The notes beneath the pieces were generated by a model. That model did not search any database and was not told the origin of the DNA. It saw only the letters and a list, made by a program, of their open reading frames with translations. A stretch of DNA of 64,000 nucleotides from Neobacillus ginsengisoli (lineage in GTDB: Bacteria; Bacillota; Bacilli; Bacillales_B; DSM-18226). Made by a program: the position numbers and the translations under genes. Positions 1 to 9,273 of the stretch are shown in pieces. Location: positions 806,001 through 870,000 of the forward strand of contig NZ_JAUSTW010000001.1 of NCBI RefSeq assembly GCF_030813055.1, in the 5' to 3' direction. Position 1 is the first letter of the stretch, and each line of letters begins with the position of its first letter.

Positions 1-1039
<1,039 letters not shown>

Positions 1040-1238
1040 TTATATCATTAAAGTAGGGGAAGCGCGAATTCTTTTTCATTAATTCCCTATATATGGATAA
1101 AATAAAACAATGTATTTATGAAAAACGGACAAAAAAATTTGACATGAAATATTTTCTAAAAAAATTTTTTGTTTTCACACATTATTCATATTTTTGTTGT
1201 AGAATTGGTTTAAGAAGTAATCAAAGAAGGTGAGAAGT

Positions 1239-1373
1239 ATGGCAAAAAAACAGCTTACAGAACTAGTTAACAAGTTAAAAAAAGCTGGTATAAAAGTAAG
1301 TTTAACAAAACCAAAGTCCAATTACCTTTTATCCTTACAGCAAATAAAAAATTTTCCTTCATCCGTGAATTAA
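1239..1373 (+). CDS. small basic hypothetical protein (44 aa)
   Basis: Short ORF beginning MAKKQLTELVNKLKKAG and ending FPSSVN. It is preceded by AGAAGGTGAG at a good distance and followed within about 10 bases by a rho-independent terminator, so it looks like a genuine monocistronic small gene. It is Lys-rich at the N-terminus, with no membrane segment and no cysteines. It is transcribed divergently from the ABC-F gene. I do not recognise the family. Confidence 0.6.
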   Translation: MAKKQLTELVNKLKKAGIKVSLTKPKSNYLLSLQQIKNFPSSVN

Positions 1374-1382
1374 ATAAGCAGT

Positions 1383-1421
1383 AAAAAGCGATTAATCCAA
1401 TATGGACTAACCGCTTTTTTT
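1383..1421. terminator. bidirectional rho-independent terminator
   Basis: A 12-13 bp stem with a three-base loop and G-U pairs, A-run on the left and T-run on the right. It separates the small plus-strand gene from the convergent Sco1 gene and can serve both. Confidence 0.8.
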
Positions 1422-1424
1422 ATA

Positions 1425-2024
1425 TTAATTAATTTTATCTAAGATATTGTTATAAACATCTTGTTTATTGAATTCTTTACCCATCGGGAACTTTGCAATA
1501 AATTTATTGTTTTTATCCACTAAATAAGTAAAGGTTGAATGAATGAATTGACCGTCACCAGGGTCTTTGTATTGAAATTGCAAAGAATTAGCAATCTCCC
1601 GTATTTTCTCTTGGTCCTTCTTAATAGTTTGCTTTTCCCCTGTTAAAAACTCCCAATGACCATCATCCTTAATGCCAAACCCTTTCATATACCCTTTTAA
1701 AACTTCAGGAGTGTCACGGTAAGGGTCAATGGAAATAGTAATAAATTCTATATTCTTCCCGAAAAGACCCTTCTTTTCTAAATCCTTTTTTAAAAGGCTC
1801 ATCTTTTGAGTGGTTGTAGGACAAATATCAGGACAATGAGTATAAATAAACTCGACAAGTTTTAATTTCGAATGATCTTGTCCAAGTTTGTAGGAATCCC
1901 CATTTTGGTTAACTAAAGTGCTTGATGGTATGGTTGCATTTGCATCTCGAATTAAAAAGAAAGATATTCCACCCGCGATCCCTAGGAATACAGCAAGACT
2001 GCAAATAAGATAGATCTTTTTCAT
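1425..2024 (-). CDS. ypmQ: SCO1/SenC family copper chaperone
   Basis: Membrane-anchored thioredoxin-fold protein that delivers copper to the CuA site of cytochrome oxidases (family knowledge). The 199-residue product has an N-terminal membrane anchor (MKKIYLICSLAVFLGIAGG), then the copper-binding motif CPDIC and the downstream conserved His in FIHSTFTYLVD. All three usual Cu ligands are therefore present. Length is normal. A CuA-containing subunit II is encoded in this window at 37479-38027 and is a conceivable client, but that link is inference. The nearest Bacillus subtilis relative is YpmQ (Sco). The start has an AGGAGGGG ribosome site. Confidence 0.9.
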   Translation of the reverse strand: MKKIYLICSLAVFLGIAGGISFFLIRDANATIPSSTLVNQNGDSYKLGQDHSKLKLVEFIYTHCPDICPTTTQKMSLLKKDLEKKGLFGKNIEFITISIDPYRDTPEVLKGYMKGFGIKDDGHWEFLTGEKQTIKKDQEKIREIANSLQFQYKDPGDGQFIHSTFTYLVDKNNKFIAKFPMGKEFNKQDVYNNILDKIN

Positions 2025-2110
2025 AACGAATCCCCTCCTAACAATAAGATAAAGAAGTTTTCAGGAAAAAGATATGGATATTTTGTGAACAAAAAGCAAT
2101 TTAGAAAAGC

Positions 2111-2147
2111 AAAAGCATAGCCTTCCAATTGGAAGGCTATGCTTTTT
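2111..2147 (-). terminator. rho-independent terminator after the XapX gene
   Basis: Perfect 16 bp stem (AAAAGCATAGCCTTCC and its complement) with an AATT loop. It starts at the stop codon of the minus-strand XapX gene. Confidence 0.85.
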
Positions 2148-2316
2148 ATTTGGTAAAGAAACCCATAATCCACCCTGCGATAACACCGCCAAAGTAGACT
2201 CCGAATACACCCAATACTGCGGAAAAGACCGGTGGAGCCGGGAGGGGTAATTTTAACAATTTAAAAAGGATGCCAACAGCTATTCCCGCGATTACACTTA
2301 AAACTAATTCTTTCAT
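2146..2316 (-). CDS. XapX domain-containing small membrane protein (56 aa)
   Basis: Begins MKELVLSVIAGIAVGILF and consists of two hydrophobic helices separated by the Pro-rich turn LPLPAPP, followed by GVFGVYFGG. This is the layout of the XapX (DUF1427) family. The function of the family is unknown. The protein is probably integral to the cytoplasmic membrane. It is followed immediately by a strong terminator. Confidence 0.75.
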   Translation of the reverse strand: MKELVLSVIAGIAVGILFKLLKLPLPAPPVFSAVLGVFGVYFGGVIAGWIMGFFTK

Positions 2317-2630
2317 TCGCAGCCCCCGTTTCCATATTTTTGAATGTTTAAAATGTCTTCTTTTTTTTAGTAGGGTGTATTTGTCTCCTCTTATTCTTTC
2401 CCAGCTATTTCATTTTCTTTCATCGGGTATACCTCATTAATTTCCGGAGGCCTTACTAGACCTTTAAAGACAACTTGAAAATAATGGTTTAGATCCAAAA
2501 GGAGAAACGATTAAAAAAGAAAGTTAAGATTTACATTTCCACCTTCTTTTATGTTTCCTATTTTAAGACTCTTGTAGTAAAATTTATCGAATCTATCTAA
2601 ATAATGTTAAATTACAACAAGAGGTGCGGT

Positions 2631-2819
2631 ATGATCGAGGGGAAAATTATCAAGTTTTATCGTGAAAAAGCAGGATTAACCCAAGGCCAGCTTGTTGAAG
2701 GAATATGTTTTGTTACACATTTAAGTAAGATAGAAAGAGGAATAACAGAATACTCAGGGGAAATTACTTACTTATTATTTAAAAGATTAACAGTCTATTC
2801 CATTTACTGCGTCAATTAA
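2631..2819 (+). pseudogene. truncated XRE-type HTH regulator
   Basis: From the Met at 2631 (ribosome site AGAGGTG) the product reads MIEGKIIKFYREKAGLTQGQ, then VTHLSKIERGITEYSGEITYLL. This is the N-terminal HTH of Bacillus regulators that normally continue into a long TPR region. After about 55 residues the frame leaves the family sequence and stops. No downstream TPR region is visible, so the gene is a fragment. Confidence 0.65.
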
Positions 2820-3051
2820 TGACAAAGAAGTCGATGTCTTGAAAGCAGCAGGCATAAAGACCTATCAATCTAAAAATCTCCTATATTGGGAATCTAAGAG
2901 CATGCATTTTCTTTCATTTTTATATTGGTTATGGTTCCTTTTTTTGTATATTAAATTGACCCTTACTGGAAAATTAATAAATTTGGTTTAGCTCCCGGTC
3001 AAAGTGTTAACGGGAATGTTGCAGCAGTTGATGTTACATTAAGAGTGAAGT
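2820..3051. other. intergenic decay region, no intact gene
   Basis: AT-rich stretch between the broken XRE and NupC genes. One plus-strand frame stays open for about 60 codons (INDKEVDVLKAAGIK onward) without a recognisable start or family, consistent with gene remains. Confidence 0.4.
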
Positions 3052-3309
3052 TCAATTTTAATCGGAATTCTTGGAATTCTTTTGCTAATCGGAATTGCAT
3101 GGATAATGTCAAACGATAAGAAGAACATCAATTTTAAAGCTATTGGAATTATGATGGTCGTCCAGATAGCTTTAGCTTGGTTTAACCTTAATACTTCCAT
3201 TGGTAAAATGGTATTAGAGAAAGGAACGGGGCTGTTTAATAAAATCCTCTCGTTTGGTAATGATGGCATAGCGTTTGTGTTTGGAGGATTATCTAAGCAA
3301 GGGTTAATT
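3052..3309 (+). pseudogene. nupC: NupC-type nucleoside transporter, N-terminal remnant
   Basis: The open frame reads LIGILGILLLIGIAWIMSN, then FKAIGIMMVVQIALAWFNLNTSIG and NKILSFGNDGIAFVFGGL. This is the N-terminal part of Bacillus NupC-type concentrative nucleoside transporters, normally about 400 residues. After SKQGL the family sequence is lost and the frame ends about 100 bases later. The proper start region is also missing because an in-frame stop lies just upstream. It is clearly a relic of about 85 codons. Confidence 0.75.
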
Positions 3310-3417
3310 TCCAGTTGCTTTACTTTTAATGAAGTAAAGCTTTTTTCTTTTCTTTGTAGTGATAAAAGATGCAAAAGTTGCAAACTTGATAATAAAAGAA
3401 ACTATTAAAAAAACCTA

Positions 3418-4122
3418 TTATTTTAACGTTATGGGTTTTCTCAAATAACCTTTATCCCTATGATACAATATAAGAGCAATCACTAAAATTCCAGATGCAA
3501 TCCATATAGATGTGTTTCCTATATAAGTGGTAGAAAATGTTCCTGACAAAGCACCAAATAAAAAAGAGAGTATGATAACAAAAAATTCTTTAAATTGTTT
3601 TTTCGCTTCCTGATTATGTTTAATTACTGCCAAATAAGCTGCCTGCGTTGCTGTTCGAAGATTCCCAGTAGTCATCGTTGAATTGTAGGTCCACTTGTTT
3701 ATTTTATTAAAGGTAGAGATTTGTAATGATGATACAAACGCAATACATACTGTTACCACAATGTTAGGTACACTACTTGGCAAGATACCTACAAAGATTA
3801 AAACAATACATTCTAATATAAGAATTGAACGTCTATAACTATGCAATAATTGTCTTACATGAGGAATCTTAACTAGTTCTGATACCAAAACACCTAATAT
3901 AAAAGCTAAAACAGGCGGGATATAAAGCAAGGAACCTTCCCATTCCCCATTTGCAGCTCTTACAGCGAGTAGTACTATATTTCCTGTTTGTGCATTGGCA
4001 AACACTCCGTCTCTGCTAATGAAGGTATACGCATCTAAAAAACCTCCAACTATAGCTAACAAAACACCTAAACGAACAGAGTTTGAAGATAATGAGGGGA
4101 TTTTATTTAGTTTATCCTTCAT
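3418..4122 (-). CDS. YoaK family (DUF1275) membrane protein
   Basis: A 234-residue protein with about six predicted membrane helices. Family-type segments are visible: GGFLDAYTFISRDGVFANAQTG near the N-terminus, with the NAQTGN motif, and TGNLRTATQAAY in the second half, as in DUF1275/YoaK proteins. Biochemical function is unknown; some members are annotated as permease-like. The gene is monocistronic, with degenerate sequence on both sides. The ribosome site is AAGGAG, and the length is normal. Confidence 0.85.
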   Translation of the reverse strand: MKDKLNKIPSLSSNSVRLGVLLAIVGGFLDAYTFISRDGVFANAQTGNIVLLAVRAANGEWEGSLLYIPPVLAFILGVLVSELVKIPHVRQLLHSYRRSILILECIVLIFVGILPSSVPNIVVTVCIAFVSSLQISTFNKINKWTYNSTMTTGNLRTATQAAYLAVIKHNQEAKKQFKEFFVIILSFLFGALSGTFSTTYIGNTSIWIASGILVIALILYHRDKGYLRKPITLK

Positions 4123-4178
4123 TTAATAACTCCTTGTTCCTTTTATTAAAGTTATTCTTTTAATAATTAATATTCTGC

Positions 4179-4572
4179 TTAAATGAATACAGCATTCCTT
4201 ATAAATTTTTCAAGAAGAGTAACATTGTAATTATATTGATAAAGCCATATGCCATATATGGCACTGAAGGTTTGATAAGGGGGAAAACTTGAGAAAGGTC
4301 TCCCAACTTTCTTTGGATAAGGCAAGTGTGGACGCACAGTGTTTATTGCGGTCAACAGCCTGAACGCGCAGAGATTATCATCAAGGCCAAGCACGGCAAA
4401 ACATACAAGGCGTATAACACCACTGTACCAAGTAACCAAATCACAAAATTGCCTAATTGTCCGAAGGGTCACTAAGAAAATTAAGTATGGTCCTGGGGGA
4501 GGATTCTAATAGGTGAACAACCAGTCAAAGAAGTGAATAATATCTAAGTCAAAATGGAATGTACTTCTTATA
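4179..4572. other. gene-free region, probably degenerate
   Basis: No convincing intact gene. A plus-strand frame from about 4310 to 4473 reads through 50-odd codons and stops (ending PNCPKGH), with no start or ribosome site. The overlapping minus-strand ORF has no family signature. I regard the stretch as decayed sequence. Confidence 0.35.
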
Positions 4573-4744
4573 GGATGGTCCAACGAGGCGACACTATATT
4601 CATTTAACACATTGGTATGGAACGACAGTTGATGAGATAGTTCGAGACAATGGACTGAGCGCAAGTACAAAAAATATTATTATCCCTTCAGATAGTAGTA
4701 AGTATGAAAAAATCATACTCTCTAACATTAACTGGTTCGGTTGA
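4573..4744 (+). pseudogene. frameshifted LysM-domain remnant
   Basis: One frame gives VQRGDTIF and a second frame continues HWYGTTVDEIVRDNGLS and IIIPSD. Together these reconstruct a LysM repeat (VQ-GDT, YGTTVDEI--NGL, IIP) interrupted by a frameshift and an in-frame TAA. The intact LysM-amidase gene starts 280 bp downstream, so this may be the remains of a related wall hydrolase gene. Confidence 0.6.
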
Positions 4745-4776
4745 AAGGAAGAAACAATAGAATTAGCTACATAATA

Positions 4777-4815
4777 AGAGGACCATTTCGCATCGCGATT
4801 TGGTCTTCTATTTTA
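4777..4815 (+). terminator. rho-independent terminator
   Basis: Hairpin with outer arms AGAGGACCA / TGGTCTTCT and inner arms TCGC / GCGA, followed by TATTTTATTT. It lies just after the LysM remnant. Confidence 0.6.
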
Positions 4816-5023
4816 TTTATGGCTCTGTCAAAAAATTTTGTCTAAATATTTTAAAGGGTAAAATGGGATAAAATGATTATCCAATTTACTCTTAAATTAA
4901 CAATTAATTATTAGCATAATTTCATTTTTGTTTTAAAAAATAATAAATATAAAGAAAAAGGTGCTTGCTGAGAAAAGCAGAACTTTTTAATTTTCCTGAT
5001 ATCAAAATGAAAGGATATAAAAA

Positions 5024-6037
5024 ATGAAAAAAAATTTTGTGCTAGTATTTAGTATGATTTTAATAATGCTAATAAATATTTCTCCTGCTCACGCATCTGG
5101 AAGTAACTTTAGCAATATTTATGATGTAAAAACTGGGGATACTTTATGGAGAATTGCAGCTAAATATGATGCTTCAGTACAAGACCTAAAAGCAACGAAT
5201 GGATTGATATCCGATTCATTATTAGTTGGTCAGAAATTGTGGGTTCCGATGATATATGAAGTTGGTACTGGGGACACACTTTGGAAGCTTTCATCAGCAT
5301 ATAATTCTTCAGTCCAGATGATTAAAACAGCAAATGGACTCTCATCTGATGTAATCCGTAAAGGTCAAAAATTAAAGATTCCTCCTAAAAGAATGACCAT
5401 GCAGGGACAATATATCCTTATGACAAAGGAGGAATTTAAGGATTGGTTATTTCACAATAAATTTACCAGAAAAATAAGTTTAATCCAAGAACATAACACG
5501 TGGTCACCGTCATACAAGAACTTTAATGGCTCTAATCATTTTTCATTGTTGAAGGGCATGGAGAATTATCATGTTAATGTAATGGGATGGAAAAATATAA
5601 GCCAACACTTAACTACATTTCCGGATGGAAAAGTAGTAGTTTGCAGACCAATTAACACAGCTCCCGAAGGTTCATTTGGGTTAAAGAATAAACCTGTAGG
5701 TTTAGCCATTGAATCTAAATCTTTAGCCATTGAAAATCTTGGGAACTTTGATATAGGTAATGATGTAATGACTCAGAAACAAAAGGAAACTATTGTTTAT
5801 ATCACTGCCTTGCTTGGTTTAAAATTCGGGTTAACTCCTTCAATTGATAGTATCACTTATCATCACTGGTGGGATATAAACACGGGGGAAAGAGTGTTAG
5901 ATAACAGTTCAGGGCATGCTGTTAAAACTTGCCCAGGTACTGGATTTTTCGGGGGTAATTCCACAAATAGTGCAAAAACTCATTTTTATCCCCTAGTGTC
6001 ACATAAAATGCAAGAAATTTTAGCATCTATGCATTAA
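5024..6037 (+). CDS. LysM-domain N-acetylmuramoyl-L-alanine amidase
   Basis: Secreted peptidoglycan hydrolase. The 337-residue precursor has a signal peptide ending near AHA-S (residues 1-25), two LysM repeats (about 34-76 and 79-121: VKTGDTLWRIAAKYD, VGTGDTLWKLSSAYN) for cell wall binding, and a C-terminal amidase_2-type domain. The zinc-site candidates are His in QEHNTW, His in YHHWW and Cys/His in the GHAVKTCPG segment. Such enzymes cleave the MurNAc-L-Ala bond. The gene is isolated, with a terminator 14 bp after the stop. Family assignment is good; physiological role (autolysin, sporulation or phage-derived) is open. Confidence 0.85.
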   Translation: MKKNFVLVFSMILIMLINISPAHASGSNFSNIYDVKTGDTLWRIAAKYDASVQDLKATNGLISDSLLVGQKLWVPMIYEVGTGDTLWKLSSAYNSSVQMIKTANGLSSDVIRKGQKLKIPPKRMTMQGQYILMTKEEFKDWLFHNKFTRKISLIQEHNTWSPSYKNFNGSNHFSLLKGMENYHVNVMGWKNISQHLTTFPDGKVVVCRPINTAPEGSFGLKNKPVGLAIESKSLAIENLGNFDIGNDVMTQKQKETIVYITALLGLKFGLTPSIDSITYHHWWDINTGERVLDNSSGHAVKTCPGTGFFGGNSTNSAKTHFYPLVSHKMQEILASMH

Positions 6038-6050
6038 TCTTAGAGTAAAA

Positions 6051-6078
6051 GAGCAGATAGCTAAATTATCTGCTCTTG
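6051..6078 (+). terminator. rho-independent terminator
   Basis: Stem GAGCAGATA / TATCTGCTC with a 7-base loop, 13 bp after the amidase stop codon. The T-rich tail is short. Confidence 0.65.
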
Positions 6079-6648
6079 CGTCTATAAATGATTTTTTTTC
6101 GTAAAAAACTCTTTAGTAAAATAATCAGTTGAAGGAAATTCTAATCCTATTTGCCAAGCCCCAAATCCTCTTATTCCATAAAGACAAAATCAACTGCTGC
6201 TTCAATTCCCCCATAGTCATATCCCTTTAGCCAAGGAACATCATCATTTGTTTTCGCTGGAACAGCAACTGATGTAGTTTTTTGTTTTAACTAATTTGTA
6301 GATATTATTAATTAATCGCTCTCTTATTTCAGGAGAACCTAATACTCGTTTTGTTAATTCGGGACTAAATCCAGTTGGAGTTAAATTCGTAATAACGGCC
6401 AGGGGTGCTAACCTATTCTCTCTTAATATTCTAATAAGTTGCTGATCATCTAAAGTACTCAAACTTCCATCTTCAAGAATAGGGCGTTTAAAAATACCAA
6501 GATAATCAATAATCGGTGCAACACTCTGAACTAACAATTGATTCTTTTCAGGAGTAGATGGTGTTATATAACTAAGACGGTCTACTTCATCATAAGGGAA
6601 GTCTATATGTTTACCTTCGTGGAATGGGCTACACAGATAAAGTACCAA
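6079..6648 (-). pseudogene. degenerate GH18 spore-type glycosidase (YaaH/SleL-like)
   Basis: The minus strand encodes YLGIFKRPILEDGSLSTLDD, LAPLAVITNLTPTGFSPEL and IRERLINNI, features of the GH18 domain of spore cortex N-acetylglucosaminidases. The frame then breaks near 6290. A second frame resumes with VPWLKGYDYGGIEAAVDFVFM before meeting an in-frame stop at about 6176. The N-terminal LysM region and the catalytic DxE segment are absent, so this is a frameshifted, truncated relic. Confidence 0.6.
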
Positions 6649-6722
6649 TGTTTATGCAACTGCCAAGATAAGAAAAAAACTGGGATTTGTGTCCTATAAA
6701 ATGGAAAGTTTAATAAAAGGGC

Positions 6723-6805
6723 CTATGCTGCTATAAGGTGAACTCGGTATTGTACTGGGGTCTCTTTATTTAAACCCCACTGGTATCGGTGATTATTGTC
6801 ATCGA
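6723..6805 (-). mobile_element. IS3-family transposase OrfB, C-terminal remnant
   Basis: The minus strand reads NNHRYQWGLNKETPVQYR, then VHLIAA and a stop. This is the typical C-terminus of IS150/IS3-group OrfB proteins (YNxxRxQxxL--xTPxxYR). Only about 27 codons remain and no inverted repeats were recognised, so it is a dead fragment. It lies directly upstream of the first narK-PAS gene. Confidence 0.7.
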
Positions 6806-6851
6806 ATATTTGAAAATATGGTTTGAAATGTTTTTATAATCGTAAACTAAA

Positions 6852-6884
6852 ATGAATTTACAAAATATTTTTCATCCAAATTGA
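6852..6884 (+). other. possible 10-aa leader ORF upstream of narK-PAS
   Basis: ATG at 6852 opens MNLQNIFHPN and stops at 6884, 15 bp before the narK-PAS start and touching its AAAGGAG ribosome site. The first 14 bases (ATGAATTTACAAAA) are identical to the first 14 of the narK-PAS coding sequence. No good ribosome site precedes it, so translation is doubtful. It may be a small duplication of the gene start. Confidence 0.3.
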
Positions 6885-6899
6885 AAGGAGAAAAAGGGT

Positions 6900-8399
6900 A
6901 TGAATTTACAAAAATTTCAGCTTCCTCTTCAAACCTTAAGCCTTGTAGTAGGATTTATGGTATGGGTGATTATTTCAGCTTTAATGCCAAATATAAAAAA
7001 AGACATTCCACTAACCCCTAATCAAATTGCATTGGTTACGGCAGTTCCGGTTATTTTAGGTTCGGTTATGAGGATCCTTCTGGGATACTGGACAAACCGA
7101 TTTGGTGCTAGAATCATCTTTTTTATCAGTTTTATCATTATAATATTTCCCGTCTTTTATATAAGTGCGGCAAATTCACTTACGGATTTAATTGTTGGTG
7201 GATTAGTGCTAGGGATGGGGGGCGCTGTCTTTTCAATCGGTGTGACGTCATTGCCGAAATATTATCCGAAGGAGAGGCATGGTTTTGTGAATGGGATCTA
7301 CGGTGCAGGAAATATTGGTACTGCGATCACATCCTTTACGGCTCCTATGCTGGCAAACTCCATAGGCTGGCACAATACCGTTCGCTTATTTTTAATTCCT
7401 GTCATCCTATTTGCTTTATTAAATTTCTTAATCGGTGATCGTAAAGAGCCGAGAGTGAATAAGCCTTTATTAGAGCAAATCAAAAGTGTTTATCGGAATG
7501 AAAAACTATGGTTTTTAAGCTTATTCTATTTCATTACATTTGGTTCATTTGTCGCGTTTACGGTGTATCTTCCTAACTTTTTAGTGACAAACTTTAAGTT
7601 AACACCGGTGGATGCAGGTTTACGAACAGCAGGATTTATTACCATCGCCACACTGTTACGCCCGATTGGCGGCTGGCTTGGTGATAAATTTAATCCCTTT
7701 ATCATTTTGTTATTTGTATTCGGAGGATTAACCTTTTCAGGTGTCTTACTTTCTTTTTCACCTACAATTACCTTGTATTCAATTGGCTCTTTAACTGTCG
7801 CATTCTGTGCGGGGATTGGGAATGGGACCATCTTTAAGCTTGTACCATATTATTTTTCCAAACAAGCTGGTATTGTCAATGGGATTGTATCTGCGATGGG
7901 AGGATTAGGTGGATTTTTCCCCCCTCTAGTTCTTTCAACTGTTTTCAATATTACCGGGCATTATGCGATTGGATTTATGTCCCTAGCAATGTTTGCATTG
8001 GCTAGCTTTGTCATTGTGGTGTGGATGTATTACTTAGAAAAATTAAGCTTGGAAACAAAGATTATGGAAAACGTTGGACAAAGCATGATGGTCACCAATT
8101 CCAAGGGAATAATCGAAAAAGTAAACCGAGCCTTTACAATTGTAACTGGGTACCAAGCTGAGGAGGCAGTAGGAAAGAATCCTAACATTTTACAGTCTGG
8201 AAAACATGATCAAAGCTTTTACCAAAAAATGTGGGATGCGGTTCAGAAACAAGGCTATTGGCAAGGGGAAATTTGGAATAAACGAAAAAATGGAGAAATT
8301 TATTTAGAATGGCTAACCATCAGTGAAGTGAAAAATGATGCAGAAGAAGTTAAATATTATCTTGGATTATTTAGTGATATGACAGAACAAAAGAGCTGA
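6900..8399 (+). CDS. NarK-type nitrate/nitrite transporter fused to a C-terminal PAS domain
   Basis: Residues 1 to about 380 are a 12-helix MFS transporter of the nitrate/nitrite porter family. Family-type segments include RIPL-like GYWTNRFGAR after helix 2, GLVLGMGGAVFSIGVTSLPKYYP, the nitrate-signature stretch GNIGTAITSF and AGIGNGTIFKLVP. Residues about 388-497 form a PAS/PAC module: MMVTNSKGIIEKVNRAF, NILQSGKHDQSFYQKMW, WQGEIWNKRKNGEIYLEW and YLGLFSDMTEQ. No output domain follows. NarK proteins normally end after the MFS part at 390-430 residues. The ribosome site is AAAGGAG. The gene lies upstream of the hemerythrin/nar gene set but has its own terminator. The transport role in nitrate respiration is secure by family; a sensing role for the PAS part is inference. 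A paralogue with the same fusion lies at 24765-26273. Confidence 0.88.
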   Translation: MNLQKFQLPLQTLSLVVGFMVWVIISALMPNIKKDIPLTPNQIALVTAVPVILGSVMRILLGYWTNRFGARIIFFISFIIIIFPVFYISAANSLTDLIVGGLVLGMGGAVFSIGVTSLPKYYPKERHGFVNGIYGAGNIGTAITSFTAPMLANSIGWHNTVRLFLIPVILFALLNFLIGDRKEPRVNKPLLEQIKSVYRNEKLWFLSLFYFITFGSFVAFTVYLPNFLVTNFKLTPVDAGLRTAGFITIATLLRPIGGWLGDKFNPFIILLFVFGGLTFSGVLLSFSPTITLYSIGSLTVAFCAGIGNGTIFKLVPYYFSKQAGIVNGIVSAMGGLGGFFPPLVLSTVFNITGHYAIGFMSLAMFALASFVIVVWMYYLEKLSLETKIMENVGQSMMVTNSKGIIEKVNRAFTIVTGYQAEEAVGKNPNILQSGKHDQSFYQKMWDAVQKQGYWQGEIWNKRKNGEIYLEWLTISEVKNDAEEVKYYLGLFSDMTEQKS

Positions 8400-8422
8400 A
8401 GGCTGGACTTTAGCTCTTTTTG
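8388..8422 (+). terminator. terminator between narK-PAS and the hemerythrin gene
   Basis: Hairpin AAAGAGCT-GAAG / CTTT-AGCTCTTTTT overlapping the end of the coding region. It would uncouple the transporter from the downstream nar genes at least partly. Confidence 0.7.
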
Positions 8423-8501
8423 TTGTATTGAAGTTTAGTGTATAGGATTTTGGAAAGGCTTATGAAGAAAACTTTCATATATAAAGAAAGGAGAAAAAGG
8501 A

Positions 8502-8924
8502 ATGTCAGGACCGAGCTTAAAGAAACAGGATGCACATTCATCCATCCACGAGGCGGCATTGAATGAAGCGAAAGAGTTAAGAAGCTTATTTTATAAATGT
8601 CTGAAGGATGGAGAAAAGGAAAAAGCATTACAAGTTGCAGAAATTGTCATTGAACATTGGGAATCACGGACTCTAAAGCATGCCGAGTCAGAAGAGGAAG
8701 GTTTATATAAGGAACTTGTGGAAGAGAACGCTGATTTAAATCATCTTGTCATCAAGCTCACACGTGATCATGATCTTATGCGCAGGATGGTGGAACAAAT
8801 GAAGGAGCTGCTCATAAAGAATGAAATGGATGAAAGGATGATTGCTTTACTTGATTCCCTTATTATTGTGGATTCCATCCATAATGAGGATGAAATGAAT
8901 AAACTTCTAGCAAGTAACGAATGA
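8502..8924 (+). CDS. hemerythrin-like (HHE) domain protein
   Basis: A 140-residue helical protein with a spaced set of possible diiron ligands: His16, His52, His60 with Glu64 (HxxxE), His90, and a second HxxxE in SIHNEDEM near residue 125. This pattern fits bacterial hemerythrin-like proteins, which bind O2, NO or iron-sulfur repair intermediates. The ribosome site is AAAGGAG, and the stop overlaps the next ORF. Its place at the head of the narGHJI gene string suggests a role in O2 or NO sensing, or in protecting nitrate reductase, but this is inference. Exact ligand assignment was not modelled. Confidence 0.7.
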   Translation: MSGPSLKKQDAHSSIHEAALNEAKELRSLFYKCLKDGEKEKALQVAEIVIEHWESRTLKHAESEEEGLYKELVEENADLNHLVIKLTRDHDLMRRMVEQMKELLIKNEMDERMIALLDSLIIVDSIHNEDEMNKLLASNE

Positions 8925-8959
8925 TAAAAATTAGGAAGAAATGGAAAAAGGTGATGTTT

Positions 8960-9256
8960 ATGGTAGAGGAAAGATTATTACGTTTTGCTGCGCCGGAGTT
9001 ATATCAGAGAATGGTCGAGACCTTTTCAACCTATCATCTTCATCCTTACGATGTTCAAGCTACTATTTTTAAAAGTGAGGATGGATTTGATGTCACATTA
9101 AGATTTTCAAATGATTTCTCTAAGTCTGTTACTACCTATTTCAAGAATGAACAGGCGGCACATCCGGATGAAGCTGTGACACGTTTCTTTGAAGAGGCGG
9201 CAGACAAATGTAAGTCCACCCTAATTGCAGATTATTTTAAAATGATAAAGGTATAA
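8960..9256 (+). CDS. conserved-looking small protein in the nar gene string
   Basis: About 98 residues starting MVEERLLRFAAPELYQRMVE, with no membrane segment, signal or cysteine cluster motif. An upstream Met (8921) overlaps the hemerythrin stop. The Met at 8960 has the better ribosome site (AAAAAGGTG, 7 bases away), so I chose it. The mixed alpha/beta pattern has a central strand-like DVTLRFSNDFSKSVTTYF. I do not recognise the family. The tight spacing on both sides argues for co-transcription with narGHJI. Confidence 0.65.
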   Translation: MVEERLLRFAAPELYQRMVETFSTYHLHPYDVQATIFKSEDGFDVTLRFSNDFSKSVTTYFKNEQAAHPDEAVTRFFEEAADKCKSTLIADYFKMIKV

Positions 9257-9273
9257 AAGGAGCTGGAAGACGA

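Noticed and set aside
4179..4472. Minus-strand ORF of 97 codons
   Set aside because: No ribosome site and no family pattern; the opposite strand shows remains of another frame, so it is probably chance.
4835..4860. GGCTCTGTCAAAA-like sequence resembling an insertion-sequence end
   Set aside because: No matching inverted repeat, target duplication or transposase was found around it.
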